Shown one piece after another: positions 19,126-27,972 of a DNA stretch of 64,000 nucleotides. The translations under genes and the position numbers were made by a program. Source of the stretch: Desulfobacter sp. GTDB taxonomy: Bacteria; Desulfobacterota; Desulfobacteria; Desulfobacterales; Desulfobacteraceae. The stretch spans positions 1,966,001 to 2,030,000 of the forward strand of contig CP054837.1 in NCBI GenBank assembly GCA_028768525.1, written 5' to 3'. Numbering within the stretch: position 1 is the stretch's first letter; each line of letters opens with the position of its first letter. The notes under the pieces were generated by a model. The model saw only the letters and a program-made list of their open reading frames with translations. It had not been told where the DNA came from and did not search any database.

Positions 19126-19128
19126 CCC

Positions 19129-20265
19129 CTATACCTCCACACAGAGAAGGACAATGTCATCCTCGGGCCGGGCCTGTTCCCCGAACAATTGATTGACCAG
19201 GACCTCGGGCGCCGTGTCAAAGGGGATATCCCTGAGCCCTTCATATACGGGCAGCAGGCTTTCGGCACCCGACACCCAGGTTACCTTGTTTTCGGCAGAC
19301 TCCACCAGGCCGTCGGAATAAATAAAAAGCCTGTCCCCCACGGACACCGGCAGCTGAACCTGGCCGAAACCGGCATCGGGAAAGATGCCCAAAATATCCC
19401 CTTCCGCCCGGATCAGCCGTGGCGGTTCGCCCTTGGGCATATACACCACAGGGGGATGGCCGGCATTCACAATGGTCAGCCTCATGGTACTCCGGTTCAG
19501 GTGCATGTAGCAGGCAGTGAGGTATTTGCCCGAGGGCAAAATCTCCACCAGCACATCATTGATCAGTTTCATGCTTTCCACCGGGGAGTAGACAGGGGTG
19601 CAGTTCTGGGCCAGCAGCGCCTTGACCGAGGCCGTCATATATGAGGTTTCGATATCGTGGCCCGATGAATCCGCCACAAAATATCCGGTAATGTTTTCGG
19701 AAATTTCCAGAATATCGTAAAAATCCCCCCCTGCCTCATGAAGCGCCCTGTAGTAGACGCTGAAACCGGCCCCGGGAAAATCCTCGGGCCGGGGAAGCAT
19801 GGCGGCCTGGGCCTCGGTGACCTGGCGGAGTTTTCCCGCCTGGGCCTGTATAAGGGAATTGGTGGCAATGGAAAGCTTGAGGTGAATCCTTACCCGGGCC
19901 AGTACCTCCTGGGGATGGAAGGGCTTAATGATATAATCCACCGCCCCCAGTTCAAAACCCTTCAGCTTGGCATCCACCTCGGAGACACCGGTCAAAAAAA
20001 GAACTGGAATGGCCGTGGTGGCCGGATTGTCCTTTAACTGCCGGATCACATCGAATCCGTTTTCTCCGGGCATCTCTATATCCAGCAAAATCAGGTCCGG
20101 TTGTTTTTCCAGGGCGGCCATGCGCCCGTCCGGCCCGTTGTCCGCCGTATAGATCCGGTATCCTTCCTTGGTCAGCGTCTTTTCAATGAGGCGAAGGTTC
20201 AGCAGGTTGTCATCAACGGCCAGCACCGAGTATGGCTGTGCATTGTCCGGGCCCATATGCCTCAT
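19129..20265 (-). CDS. Response regulator with PP2C (SpoIIE) phosphatase output
   Basis: 378 residues. The N-terminal receiver (about 12-130) has AVDDN, phospho-acceptor Asp in LILLDIEMPGENGF, Thr in FLTG and Lys in IIKPFHP. A linker coiled coil leads to a SpoIIE-type PP2C Ser/Thr phosphatase (about 165-378) with GGDFYDI, FVADSSGHDI, IVNAGHPP, YSDGLVESAEN and a late EDDIVLLCVEV. Phosphorylation of the receiver presumably switches phosphatase activity. It sits between HPt and RsbW-like genes with 1-3 bp gaps. Confidence 0.92.
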   Translation of the reverse strand: MRHMGPDNAQPYSVLAVDDNLLNLRLIEKTLTKEGYRIYTADNGPDGRMAALEKQPDLILLDIEMPGENGFDVIRQLKDNPATTAIPVLFLTGVSEVDAKLKGFELGAVDYIIKPFHPQEVLARVRIHLKLSIATNSLIQAQAGKLRQVTEAQAAMLPRPEDFPGAGFSVYYRALHEAGGDFYDILEISENITGYFVADSSGHDIETSYMTASVKALLAQNCTPVYSPVESMKLINDVLVEILPSGKYLTACYMHLNRSTMRLTIVNAGHPPVVYMPKGEPPRLIRAEGDILGIFPDAGFGQVQLPVSVGDRLFIYSDGLVESAENKVTWVSGAESLLPVYEGLRDIPFDTAPEVLVNQLFGEQARPEDDIVLLCVEV

Positions 20266-20266
20266 C

Positions 20267-20578
20267 CTAGATCTCTTCCTTTAGCCGGTCCAGCAACCGG
20301 TCCATTTCATCCATCCACCCCTCAAACCCGTCAAAACTGCCCTCTTTTCCCTTGAATTCCATTTTTTTGGCCAGGGATGCCATCTCTTCAAATCCCAGGT
20401 TCCCGGCCGCCCCCTTAATGGAATGGGCAGCGGCAGCAGCATCTTCCGGGGAATTTCCCTTCATGCTGCTGTGTATTTTTTCCATGTCCGCCTTGGTGGT
20501 GGTATAAAACAATTGCGCCAGTTCCAGAAAATCTTCCATATCGATGCCCAGCCGTGATGCCAGTGCTTCAAAATCCAT
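20267..20578 (-). CDS. Stand-alone histidine phosphotransfer (HPt) protein
   Basis: 103 residues, all helical, with the phosphorylatable histidine H52 in AAHSIKGAAGNLGF. It would pass a phosphoryl group from a hybrid kinase to the receiver of the PP2C protein encoded 1 bp downstream. Confidence 0.88.
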   Translation of the reverse strand: MDFEALASRLGIDMEDFLELAQLFYTTTKADMEKIHSSMKGNSPEDAAAAAHSIKGAAGNLGFEEMASLAKKMEFKGKEGSFDGFEGWMDEMDRLLDRLKEEI

Positions 20579-20659
20579 GGAGGCTCCTTAAAAGTTGAAG
20601 AGAAATGAAATCGTAACTGGAAAAGTATAAAAAAAAAGGCATCCATTGTAAACCTTGGT

Positions 20660-20689
20660 TTGACAAATCATGGATCAATGCCATATTTA
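20660..20689 (+). promoter_or_regulatory. Possible promoter for the cysteine-rich mini-protein
   Basis: Perfect TTGACA (20660-20665) with AT-rich -10 candidates (CATATT or TATTTA) at 16-18 bp spacing, about 40 bp upstream of the ATG at 20728. The -10 is not strong. Confidence 0.35.
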
Positions 20690-20727
20690 CCCAAAGAGGC
20701 GAAAAACAGAATCATAAAGGAAGATAC

Positions 20728-20901
20728 ATGGCACCGTGCCAAAAGCACCCCTCCCGTGAGACCCCATACCGCTGTGCGAAATACAATGTCTACCAGTGCA
20801 GGGAATGCCTGAAATGCAAGGACCCCAAACTCTATTGTAAACACAGGCCCTCCTGCGCCATTTATATGATTACCGAACGGGGACTGGATCCCGATGCCTG
20901 A
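20728..20901 (+). CDS. Small cysteine-rich putative zinc-binding protein (57 aa)
   Basis: ATG at 20728 preceded by AAAGGAAG; stop at 20899-20901. The 57-residue product starts MAPCQKHPSRETPYRC and has seven Cys and two His: C4, H7, C16, C24, C27, C30, C37, H39 and C43. The spacing C-x2-H ... C ... C-x2-C-x2-C ... C-x-H resembles a B-box-like zinc finger. Function unknown; good ribosome-binding site and cysteine spacing argue it is real. Confidence 0.65.
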   Translation: MAPCQKHPSRETPYRCAKYNVYQCRECLKCKDPKLYCKHRPSCAIYMITERGLDPDA

Positions 20902-20950
20902 CAGACAGTCCCTCTAACTTACATTAACCCACCAGACCTAAAAGCAAACC

Positions 20951-21199
20951 ATGAAAAAAGACAGCCACCAGTTTATCCAGGAATACAAGGGCCTGGCCGC
21001 CTTCGGCATGGGCCGGGACACCGACGAGGAAACCATTATGTTCTACCTGCAGAAATTCAGTGAAGACACCTTCATGAAAGCCTTTCTGCCCAGACTCAGC
21101 GACACGGAGCTGGAAGAGATATATCTCTGGGTAAACAATTTTTTGAAAAAACATATCTCCGAGGATGAATACCACGGGCTTTTCCTAAAAGACCGTTAG
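20951..21199 (+). CDS. Small conserved-looking protein of unknown function
   Basis: 82 residues, soluble, mostly helical, acidic (DTDEETIMFYLQKF, LSDTELEEIYLWVNNFLKK). No domain recognised. It follows the cysteine-rich mini-protein by 49 bp and precedes the tungstate transporter by 161 bp; neither neighbour explains it. Codon use fits the surroundings. Confidence 0.65.
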   Translation: MKKDSHQFIQEYKGLAAFGMGRDTDEETIMFYLQKFSEDTFMKAFLPRLSDTELEEIYLWVNNFLKKHISEDEYHGLFLKDR

Positions 21200-21360
21200 C
21201 GCACTTTAGGATTAACAGCAGGGCAGCCAGTGTCGCCATGAGTTATTCTTGGTCAGTATATTCCCCGCGCCATTCAACATCCTTGACAAGGCCAGCAGTT
21301 TAACATATCTCCGGATTTATACTTGGGTAATCCCTAAATTCAATTTAAAGGAGAAAACGA

Positions 21361-22194
21361 ATGAATGCGAAAAAGCTGATGTTTGGTTTAATGGCCGCCC
21401 TAATGGTAATGTTTTTTATGACAGCGGCCCAGGCCGGTACAAAAAAGGACCTGATGATGGCCACCACCACCAGCACCGACAACACGGGCCTGCTGGATTA
21501 CCTCATGCCCTATTTTGAAAAAGATACCGGCATTACCATCGAATGGACCGCCACCGGCACCGGCAAGGCGCTGAAACTGGGCAAGGGCTGCGATGTGGAT
21601 GTGCTTTTGGTCCATGCACCGCCCGCAGAAAAAAAATACATTGCCGACGGATTCGGCAAGGACCGCCGGGAAATCATGTACAATGACTTTGTGATCATCG
21701 GCCCCAAAGCCGACCCTGCCGGCATCAAAGGCAAAAATATCTCCGACGCACTTGCTGCGGTTAAATCAAAAGAGGCGCTTTTCATGAGCCGCGGTGACGA
21801 CTCCGGCACCAATAAAAAAGAAAAGCTCCTCTGGAAAAACGCAGGCATCCCCCTTCCCGATAAAGAGGCCTGGTATGTCCAGACCGGACAGGGCATGCTG
21901 GCCACCATCAACGTGGCCCAGGAAAGAAAAGGCTACACCATGACTGACCGGGGGACCTACATCAAATACCAGGACCAGCAGGGCGGGAATGCCCCCCTTA
22001 CCGTTCTGGTGGAAGGGGATGACATCCTACTGAACCAGTACGCGGTGCTGACCCTGAACCCCAAGAACTGCCCCAACGCAAAATACGAACTGGCAGTAAA
22101 ATTCTCCGACTGGATGGCCTCGGATGCTGCCCAGAAAAAAATCGCTGAATTCAGGCTCCTGGGTAAAAAGCTGTTTATCCCCAATGCCAAATAA
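21361..22194 (+). CDS. tupA: Tungstate ABC transporter substrate-binding protein
   Basis: Periplasmic oxyanion-binding protein. 277 residues with a signal peptide (about 1-26, ending AAQA). The TupA pattern is clear: MMATTTSTDNTGLLDYLMP after the signal peptide, GTGKALKLGKGCDVDVLLVHAPPAEK, RGDDSGTNKKEKLLW, and ERKGYTMTDRGTYIKY. A ribosome-binding site, AAAGGAG, precedes the ATG. First gene of tupABC. Tungsten supply suits aldehyde oxidoreductases and formate dehydrogenases of anaerobes. Confidence 0.93.
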   Translation: MNAKKLMFGLMAALMVMFFMTAAQAGTKKDLMMATTTSTDNTGLLDYLMPYFEKDTGITIEWTATGTGKALKLGKGCDVDVLLVHAPPAEKKYIADGFGKDRREIMYNDFVIIGPKADPAGIKGKNISDALAAVKSKEALFMSRGDDSGTNKKEKLLWKNAGIPLPDKEAWYVQTGQGMLATINVAQERKGYTMTDRGTYIKYQDQQGGNAPLTVLVEGDDILLNQYAVLTLNPKNCPNAKYELAVKFSDWMASDAAQKKIAEFRLLGKKLFIPNAK

Positions 22195-22206
22195 GACACA
22201 GCCTTA

Positions 22207-22893
22207 ATGGAGTTTCTTGCTTCAGGCTTTTTTAAAGCCATTGAACTGCTGATCAGGGGAGATGCCTCCACCTGGTCGGCAGTTTCCGCCACGGTCCAGG
22301 CCTCCACCTGGTCCATGGCTGTCAGCCTGCTGGCCGGCCTGCCCTGCGGGTTCTGCCTGGGCTATTTTGATTTCAGATTCAAACGCCAGGTCAGAACCCT
22401 GGTGGACACCCTTTTGGCCCTGCCCACTGTCTGCGTGGGCCTTCTGGTATATGCCTTTATTTCATCCCGGGGCCCCCTGGGACAATTCGGCCTGCTCTTC
22501 ACTCTGCCCGGCATTGCTGCCGGTCAGGCCATCCTGGCATTTCCTATTGTTACGGCCATCACGGCCTCCATCATCGAAAACATAGACGAGGACCTGAAAC
22601 TGACCCTGGTCTCCCTGGGCGCCGGCAAAAAAGACATCGTCCTCACCTGTCTGTGGGAGGTGCGGTACGGCATCCTGGCGGCGGCGGTGACAGCCTACGG
22701 CCGGGTACTTACCGAGGTGGGGATATCCATGATGGTGGGGGGAAATATTAAATACCATACCCGGACCATTACCACGGCCATCGCCCTTGAAACCAACAAG
22801 GGGATGTTCGCCGACGGCATCGCCCTGGGAATCGTTCTCATGGCAATTGCCTTCGGGGTCAACCTCAGCCTCTCTTTTTTAAGGAAACGATAA
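22207..22893 (+). CDS. tupB: Tungstate ABC transporter permease
   Basis: 228-residue inner-membrane permease with about six transmembrane segments and the cytoplasmic EAA-type loop ENIDEDLKLTLVSLGAGKKD. Starts 12 bp after tupA and overlaps tupC through a TAATG. Confidence 0.92.
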   Translation: MEFLASGFFKAIELLIRGDASTWSAVSATVQASTWSMAVSLLAGLPCGFCLGYFDFRFKRQVRTLVDTLLALPTVCVGLLVYAFISSRGPLGQFGLLFTLPGIAAGQAILAFPIVTAITASIIENIDEDLKLTLVSLGAGKKDIVLTCLWEVRYGILAAAVTAYGRVLTEVGISMMVGGNIKYHTRTITTAIALETNKGMFADGIALGIVLMAIAFGVNLSLSFLRKR

Positions 22894-23906
22894 TGGCCGC
22901 CCCCCTTTACCAACTCACCGGTGTCAGCCATTTTTACGGCCATAAAAAAGTGCTGGAAATCGACCGTTTGGATATCCCCCAGGGGGCGATTCTGGGCCTC
23001 TCAGGCCCCAACGGCAGCGGCAAAAGCACTCTGCTCAAGCTGCTCGCCTTTGCCATGTCCCCCACCCAGGGCCAAATCTATTTTAAGGGAAGACCGGAAC
23101 ACCCCATGTCCCCCCGGGTCAGGTCGAGGGTCAGTCTTTTGACCCAGCGGCCCTACCTGCTCAAGCGGACGGTGCTGGACAACGTCGTTTACGGCCTTAA
23201 GATAAGGAAGGATAAAAAAGAGCTTCACCGGCGGGCGGCAGAGGCCCTGGATGCCGTGGGCCTGAACTTCGGCGAATTCAAGGACAGGGCATGGCACCAG
23301 CTCTCCGGGGGCGAAGCCCAGCGGGTGGCCATGGCCGCCCGGCTCATCCTCCACCCCAGGGCCCTTCTGCTGGACGAACCCGTGGCCAGTGTGGACACCC
23401 AGAGCGCAGGGCTCATCCGCAGGGCATCGCTTGCGGCCCGGGATGCCTGGGGATGCACCCTGATCATCGTCAGCCATGATTTAATCTGGCTCAACGAGTG
23501 CAGCGACACCCGGATTTCCATGCACAAGGGACGGATTTTCTCCACCCAAAAAGAGAGCATTATCCCGCCGCCCTATACAAAGAAATCGGGCCAAACCCTT
23601 AAGCTGACGGAGAACGACGGGTATATCATCCTGCCGCCGCCCACCGGGGACACGGCCGTCATCCCCCAAGACAGCATCCGTATCGCTGGGACCGGTGACC
23701 CGGGAGGGGATGATAACAACCGGGTCAATGCCCGGATTATTGAAATGATCCTGGATAAAAGAAACGGCAACATCCTGACCTCATTTTCAATGAATGGATT
23801 TTCCATCACCCTGAGCCTGGACAGGGACCAGGTAGCCCGGCGTTCTCTTCAGCCGGGAAAGGAGGTGGTGCTTACCTTTAATTCTTCGGATATCAACTGG
23901 CGGTAA
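22893..23906 (+). CDS. tupC: Tungstate ABC transporter ATP-binding protein with C-terminal TOBE-like domain
   Basis: 337 residues. Walker A is GPNGSGKST, the signature is LSGGEAQRVAMAARL, Walker B is ALLLDEPVASVD, and the switch His is in IVSHD. Residues about 265-337 form a TOBE/Mop-like extension (RVNARIIEMILDKRNGNILT) that may sense oxyanion. The extension is longer than in minimal TupC proteins. Convergent with mltA, 12 bp apart. Confidence 0.92.
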   Translation: MAAPLYQLTGVSHFYGHKKVLEIDRLDIPQGAILGLSGPNGSGKSTLLKLLAFAMSPTQGQIYFKGRPEHPMSPRVRSRVSLLTQRPYLLKRTVLDNVVYGLKIRKDKKELHRRAAEALDAVGLNFGEFKDRAWHQLSGGEAQRVAMAARLILHPRALLLDEPVASVDTQSAGLIRRASLAARDAWGCTLIIVSHDLIWLNECSDTRISMHKGRIFSTQKESIIPPPYTKKSGQTLKLTENDGYIILPPPTGDTAVIPQDSIRIAGTGDPGGDDNNRVNARIIEMILDKRNGNILTSFSMNGFSITLSLDRDQVARRSLQPGKEVVLTFNSSDINWR

Positions 23907-23918
23907 CCCTGTTGCGCC

Positions 23919-25118
23919 TCAGGGCTTTAGTACCAGAAAGTACAATTGCCCGGGTGCGGTCATATGCCCGGCAGTGTAAGCCGCCCACTCGCCGTTCCCG
24001 CAAAAAATATCCACCCGGCCGGGCCCCTTGATGGCGCCGCCCGTATCCTGGTTCAGTACAAAAAAAGAGGCTTTTTCCCAGCCCTCTTTGGGCTGTCCGG
24101 TATACTCAGGCAGGGCCGCGTCTACAAATGCCAGGCCGCCCCTGGGAAAGACCTTCACATCCGTGGCAATGGACCGCAGGGGGGTCACGGTCACCCCGAT
24201 GTTGCCGTAGGGGCCGCCCCTGCCGTTTTTAAAGAACACAAAGCTCTCGTTATAATGAAGGACCTCATCCATGCGGTCGGGATTTGCCTCCAGCCACTGG
24301 CGGATGGCCTGCATGGACATCTTTTCCCGGGGCACTTCGCCCTTGTCAATGAGGTATTTGCCCACGGACCTGTAAGCATTTCCGTTGGTCCCGGCATAGT
24401 GGATGCGCATGATCTCACCGGTATCCAGGGCCACCCGGCCCGACCCCTGGATTTCAAGGAAAAACCGGTCCACCCGGCTGGCCAGCCAGACCAGGGGCTC
24501 GGCCCGGTCATGAAAGCCCTGCATATTGTTGATCTCTTTTCTGGCATAGTAGGGTAGAATCCGGCCGGCGTCAGCATCCACCCTTGCCATGAGGCGCTTA
24601 TGCCCCTTGTATTTTTCGGAAAACTTCGACAGGTCAATCTGGAACAGATCATTCGGCACGGAATAAACCGGATAGGCAAACGCCCCCCCCCGGGTGAGGC
24701 TCCCCCGGTAGGTGGGCTCAAAATACCCGGTGAACAGTACCTCGCCGTCGGTGTTGCCCACACTTTTATAGACATGGTAACGGTCCCGGATAAACCGGGA
24801 AAGTTCAGCAGGCGAAGGCCGATTCCCCATAAAGGCCTGGAAGGTCTCAAGGGAGCGGATCATATGCGCGGCATCGTACCGGTCCTTCCCGTAGACAAAG
24901 ACCCGGGTTGCCGGCACCCGGGTAAAATAAACCAGGCTCTGGAGGATCGAAGCTTCAAGGTCTTTAAATCCCAGGGTGTCCCTGAATTCTGGGACATCCC
25001 CCTTTGACAGCCGCTCCATGGGAAGCCGGGAAGGATCTTCGGCCGGACGCTTGTCACCGCACCCGCAGATTAAAATCACTGCAGCAATGGCAAGCGCCGC
25101 CATCATCCCCTTATTCAT
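23919..25118 (-). CDS. mltA: Membrane-bound lytic murein transglycosylase A
   Basis: 399 residues from the ATG at 25118 (MNKGMMAALAIAAVILICGCGDK), giving a lipoprotein signal with a lipobox ending ICGC; a longer frame upstream lacks a signal. The MltA double-psi barrel is seen in LFTGYFEPTYRGS, QGSGRVALDTGE and the C-terminal 3D domain GGAIKGPGRVDIFCGNG that carries the catalytic Asp. Cleaves peptidoglycan with 1,6-anhydro product. Start overlaps the rmuC stop by 8 bp. Confidence 0.93.
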   Translation of the reverse strand: MNKGMMAALAIAAVILICGCGDKRPAEDPSRLPMERLSKGDVPEFRDTLGFKDLEASILQSLVYFTRVPATRVFVYGKDRYDAAHMIRSLETFQAFMGNRPSPAELSRFIRDRYHVYKSVGNTDGEVLFTGYFEPTYRGSLTRGGAFAYPVYSVPNDLFQIDLSKFSEKYKGHKRLMARVDADAGRILPYYARKEINNMQGFHDRAEPLVWLASRVDRFFLEIQGSGRVALDTGEIMRIHYAGTNGNAYRSVGKYLIDKGEVPREKMSMQAIRQWLEANPDRMDEVLHYNESFVFFKNGRGGPYGNIGVTVTPLRSIATDVKVFPRGGLAFVDAALPEYTGQPKEGWEKASFFVLNQDTGGAIKGPGRVDIFCGNGEWAAYTAGHMTAPGQLYFLVLKP

Positions 25119-26301
25119 CACTTTGATTTTCCTCCAGGCGTCTTGCCACCGCCTTCTCCTCGTCAATATCCGCCAGGTCCGGCAGCGGCGTCCTTGAAAC
25201 GGAAAGACGGTCCAGTTTCCGGGCCGAGGCCATCACCCGTGTCTCCATGGCTCCCACGGTCCGGTTGAATGTGGCGGCGGTTTTTTCAATGTCCTTGCCC
25301 AGGCGGTTCATATGTCCGGCCATGGTGGAAAGGCGGGTAAACAACTCCCCTCCAAGGTTCCGTATTTCCTCGGCATTTTCATACCCCTTTTGCTGTACCC
25401 AGGAATAGGAGACCGTTTTGAGCAGGGCGATCAGGGTGGTAGGGGTGGCCAGGACCACTCCCTGGTCAATGCCCTTGTCAATGAGGTCCGGGCGGGCGGA
25501 CAGGGCCGCTGAAAAAAAGTTTTCCCCGGGAATAAACAGCACCACAAACTCGGGGCTGGGACTGAAAGCCCCCGTATATCTTTTAGATGAAAGCTGGGCC
25601 ACATGGGCCAGCACCTGGCTTGCGTGGGTGGCCAGGCGGTCTTTCTGCTCCTGGGGATCTTCGGTTTCCAGGGCATCCAGATAGGCCATCAGCGGCACCT
25701 TGGCATCCACCACGATATTCCGGTTCCCGGGCAGGCGGACCAGCATGTCCGGCCGCAGTGCCCCTTTGCCTGCGCCCGATGCCGCCTGCTCAAAGAAATC
25801 GCAGTGTTCGGCCATGCCTGACAGCTCCGCCGCCCGTTTCAGGGTAATCTCCCCCCATCGCCCCCGGACATGGGGCACCCGCAATGCCTTGACCAGATTG
25901 CCGGTCTCCCTGTGGAGCAGGTGCTGGGTCTGGGCCATTTCCGAAAGATGCCGGCTGATGGCCCCGTAGGCCCGCTCCCGGTCCTTTTCCATGAGTCCCA
26001 GGCGCTGTTCGTATTTATCCAGGACCCGGTGGACCGGGTCCACGGCCTGGCGGATCTCATCCCCTTTGGCCCTGAAATCCTGCCGGGCCTCCCTGACATA
26101 CCCGCTGAAATGGGACTGGGCCAGGTCCATGAAGGCCCTGGAATTTTCATATAATGCCTGGCTGGATAAATCCTTTAGCCGCCCGGAAAAAAACAGCACC
26201 CCGGACCGGGCCAGGGCCAGGCAGACCAACACGCCCAACATAAACCCCGCTGCAAGGAATGCGAGCTGGTCCAGGGTAATCAGGGCCTGCAATTGATTCA
26301 T
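25111..26301 (-). CDS. rmuC: RmuC family DNA recombination protein
   Basis: 396 residues. An N-terminal membrane segment (about 10-35) is followed by a coiled coil and the RmuC nuclease-like core (PHVRGRWGEITLKRAAELSGM, RPDMLVRLPGNRNIVVDAKVPL, TPTTLIALLKTVSYSWVQQ). In E. coli RmuC limits inversions at short repeats. It overlaps moaC by 4 bp (ATGA), so moaE-moaC-rmuC-mltA are probably one transcript. Confidence 0.92.
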   Translation of the reverse strand: MNQLQALITLDQLAFLAAGFMLGVLVCLALARSGVLFFSGRLKDLSSQALYENSRAFMDLAQSHFSGYVREARQDFRAKGDEIRQAVDPVHRVLDKYEQRLGLMEKDRERAYGAISRHLSEMAQTQHLLHRETGNLVKALRVPHVRGRWGEITLKRAAELSGMAEHCDFFEQAASGAGKGALRPDMLVRLPGNRNIVVDAKVPLMAYLDALETEDPQEQKDRLATHASQVLAHVAQLSSKRYTGAFSPSPEFVVLFIPGENFFSAALSARPDLIDKGIDQGVVLATPTTLIALLKTVSYSWVQQKGYENAEEIRNLGGELFTRLSTMAGHMNRLGKDIEKTAATFNRTVGAMETRVMASARKLDRLSVSRTPLPDLADIDEEKAVARRLEENQSDE

Positions 26302-26789
26302 TTTGCCCTGTCCGAAATATAGGTGCCGCTCTTGCCTCCGGATTTGGTGGCCAGATGGATGTCGGAAATCTCCATGGCCTTGTCATAGGCCTTGCACATG
26401 TCATAAATGGTCAGGGCGGCCACGGATACGGCAGTCAGGGCCTCCATTTCCACCCCGGTCTTTTCCGTCAGCGACACCTCGGCCTCAATGTGGATTTTAT
26501 GGGTTTCCTTATCCGGCGTGAAATCCACCCGGGCATGGGTGATATTTATGGGATGGCACATGGGAATCAGATCCCAGGTTCTCTTGGCCGCCATGATCCC
26601 GGCGATCCGGGCTGTCTCAAGGACATTGCCCTTTTTCACCCGCTCATCCAGAATGGACGCCAGGGTCTGTTCAGACATGGCAATGGATCCGCGGGCCACG
26701 GCAACGCGCTTGGTGGGGGCCTTCCCCCCCACATCCACCATCCGGACCCGGCCCTGGTCGTCCAGGTGGGTAAACTCTTTTTTTGTCAT
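26298..26789 (-). CDS. moaC: Cyclic pyranopterin monophosphate synthase MoaC
   Basis: Second step of molybdopterin synthesis. 163 residues with MVDVGGKAPTKRVAVARG, IAGIMAAKRTWDLIPMCHPINIT, and TGVEMEALTAVSVAALTIYDMCKA, all family hallmarks. Confidence 0.97.
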   Translation of the reverse strand: MTKKEFTHLDDQGRVRMVDVGGKAPTKRVAVARGSIAMSEQTLASILDERVKKGNVLETARIAGIMAAKRTWDLIPMCHPINITHARVDFTPDKETHKIHIEAEVSLTEKTGVEMEALTAVSVAALTIYDMCKAYDKAMEISDIHLATKSGGKSGTYISDRAK

Positions 26790-26803
26790 AATCTCTCCGG
26801 GTA

Positions 26804-27163
26804 TCAGGCAAAGACCTGGGTCTTGGATGTGGCCTCGGCCTTAATCCGGTTCAGGGTAGTGGTAAGGGTCTCAAGTACATTTTCCCGTATATCCCCGGCC
26901 ACGGCCAGGAACATGACATCGTCCCCCACCGTCAGGGGCCTGTCCGCATTAATATGCACCTTGACATCCACGATGCCGGGCACGGCCCTGGCTTCGGCCA
27001 GAATTTCCTCCAGCTTCCCGCCGTCCACCTTCACCTCAAGACCGGTGACCTCCCGGCCGTCCCTGGCGGTGGCCCGGACAATCCCGTTATGGTACAGCAC
27101 CATCCCGGCCTTGGAAATCTCCGGATGATTTTTCATTGCATTGATCATTGCAGGCAAATCCAT
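26804..27163 (-). CDS. MoaE-like molybdopterin synthase large-subunit homologue
   Basis: 119 residues. GMVLYHNGIVRATARDGREVTGLEVKVD and HINADRPLTVGDDVMFLAVAGDIRE match the MoaE fold. The C-terminus has IKAEAT where E. coli MoaE has WKREAT; by eye the second catalytic lysine (K126) is kept but the K119 position is not obvious. It could be a divergent MoaE or an altered-function relative. Lies 14 bp upstream of moaC. Confidence 0.75.
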   Translation of the reverse strand: MDLPAMINAMKNHPEISKAGMVLYHNGIVRATARDGREVTGLEVKVDGGKLEEILAEARAVPGIVDVKVHINADRPLTVGDDVMFLAVAGDIRENVLETLTTTLNRIKAEATSKTQVFA

Positions 27164-27202
27164 ATTCTCTCTCCTATTCTTTCACCCCACGGGCCCTGCC
27201 CG

Positions 27203-27841
27203 TCATCCTTTATTACCGGCCATCGCCCTTGCGACAGCCAGGTCTTCCGGGGTGTTAACGTTAAATTTGAACCGCATCTGCGGATCAAGTTTTTCAAGTG
27301 CTTCCGGCGCAATCTCTCTTACCTTCTTGGCCTTGAAAAACCGCTTGATCATAAAGATATTGTCTGCCAGACTTTTTTCAATCCTGGGGATGCAGGATTT
27401 GTTATAGAAAGCGGACAAAGGTTCCAGACCTTCCCGGGTTCTGGGAATGACAATCTCCTTTCCTTTCGCCCTGGCCCCCCAGAGGTGGCGGATAATTTTC
27501 TCATTGGCAAAGGGCACATCGCAGGCAGTGGCATAGATCCAGGGATTGGAGGCGTAAAACAGCCCGGCATGAAGGCCGGCCAGGGCGCACCGGGCAGGGA
27601 TGATATCCCTCACGACCATGGCGTCGGCTCCGGCAAAGGCGCCGGGATCGTTGACCACCAGGATCACTTCATCAAAGAGCGTCTCAAAGAGGGCGGAGAG
27701 CTTCTCCAGCATGGAGGCCTCCCCCACCCGGTAAAAGGTTTTCTTCTTTCCGGGCAGGCGGCTGTTTGTCCCGCCTGCCAGAATGACACCGGTACATTCA
27801 ATTTTTTTCAAGGTGTTCTCTTCCGCAGTTGTCCGAATCAT
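27203..27841 (-). CDS. mobA: Molybdenum cofactor guanylyltransferase-like protein MobA
   Basis: Transfers GMP to molybdopterin for bis-MGD enzymes. 212 residues; the nucleotide-binding loop is GVILAGGTNSRLPGKKKTF, followed by LVVNDPGAF, IIPARCALAGLHAGL and CDVPFANEKIIRHLW. The loop differs from the usual GGxSxRMGxDK: Leu-Pro replaces Met-Gly. Slightly longer N-terminus than usual; an internal TTG at 27811 is another possible start. Confidence 0.85.
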   Translation of the reverse strand: MIRTTAEENTLKKIECTGVILAGGTNSRLPGKKKTFYRVGEASMLEKLSALFETLFDEVILVVNDPGAFAGADAMVVRDIIPARCALAGLHAGLFYASNPWIYATACDVPFANEKIIRHLWGARAKGKEIVIPRTREGLEPLSAFYNKSCIPRIEKSLADNIFMIKRFFKAKKVREIAPEALEKLDPQMRFKFNVNTPEDLAVARAMAGNKG

Positions 27842-27972
27842 CCCCGGCAGTCCCGGGGTAAAAATATCCTCTGATGATTATAGGAAGTTGAACCGAAAAT
27901 CAAGGATTGATGGCGCCGGCAAAAGATGATAGAGAAATTTATCAGTGGAATCAAATAGAAAAAAGGGTAACC

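Noticed and set aside
21200..21360. Molybdenum/tungsten cofactor riboswitch before tupA
   Set aside because: I could not build the conserved helices; only a weak promoter-like TTGACA at 21283 is visible.
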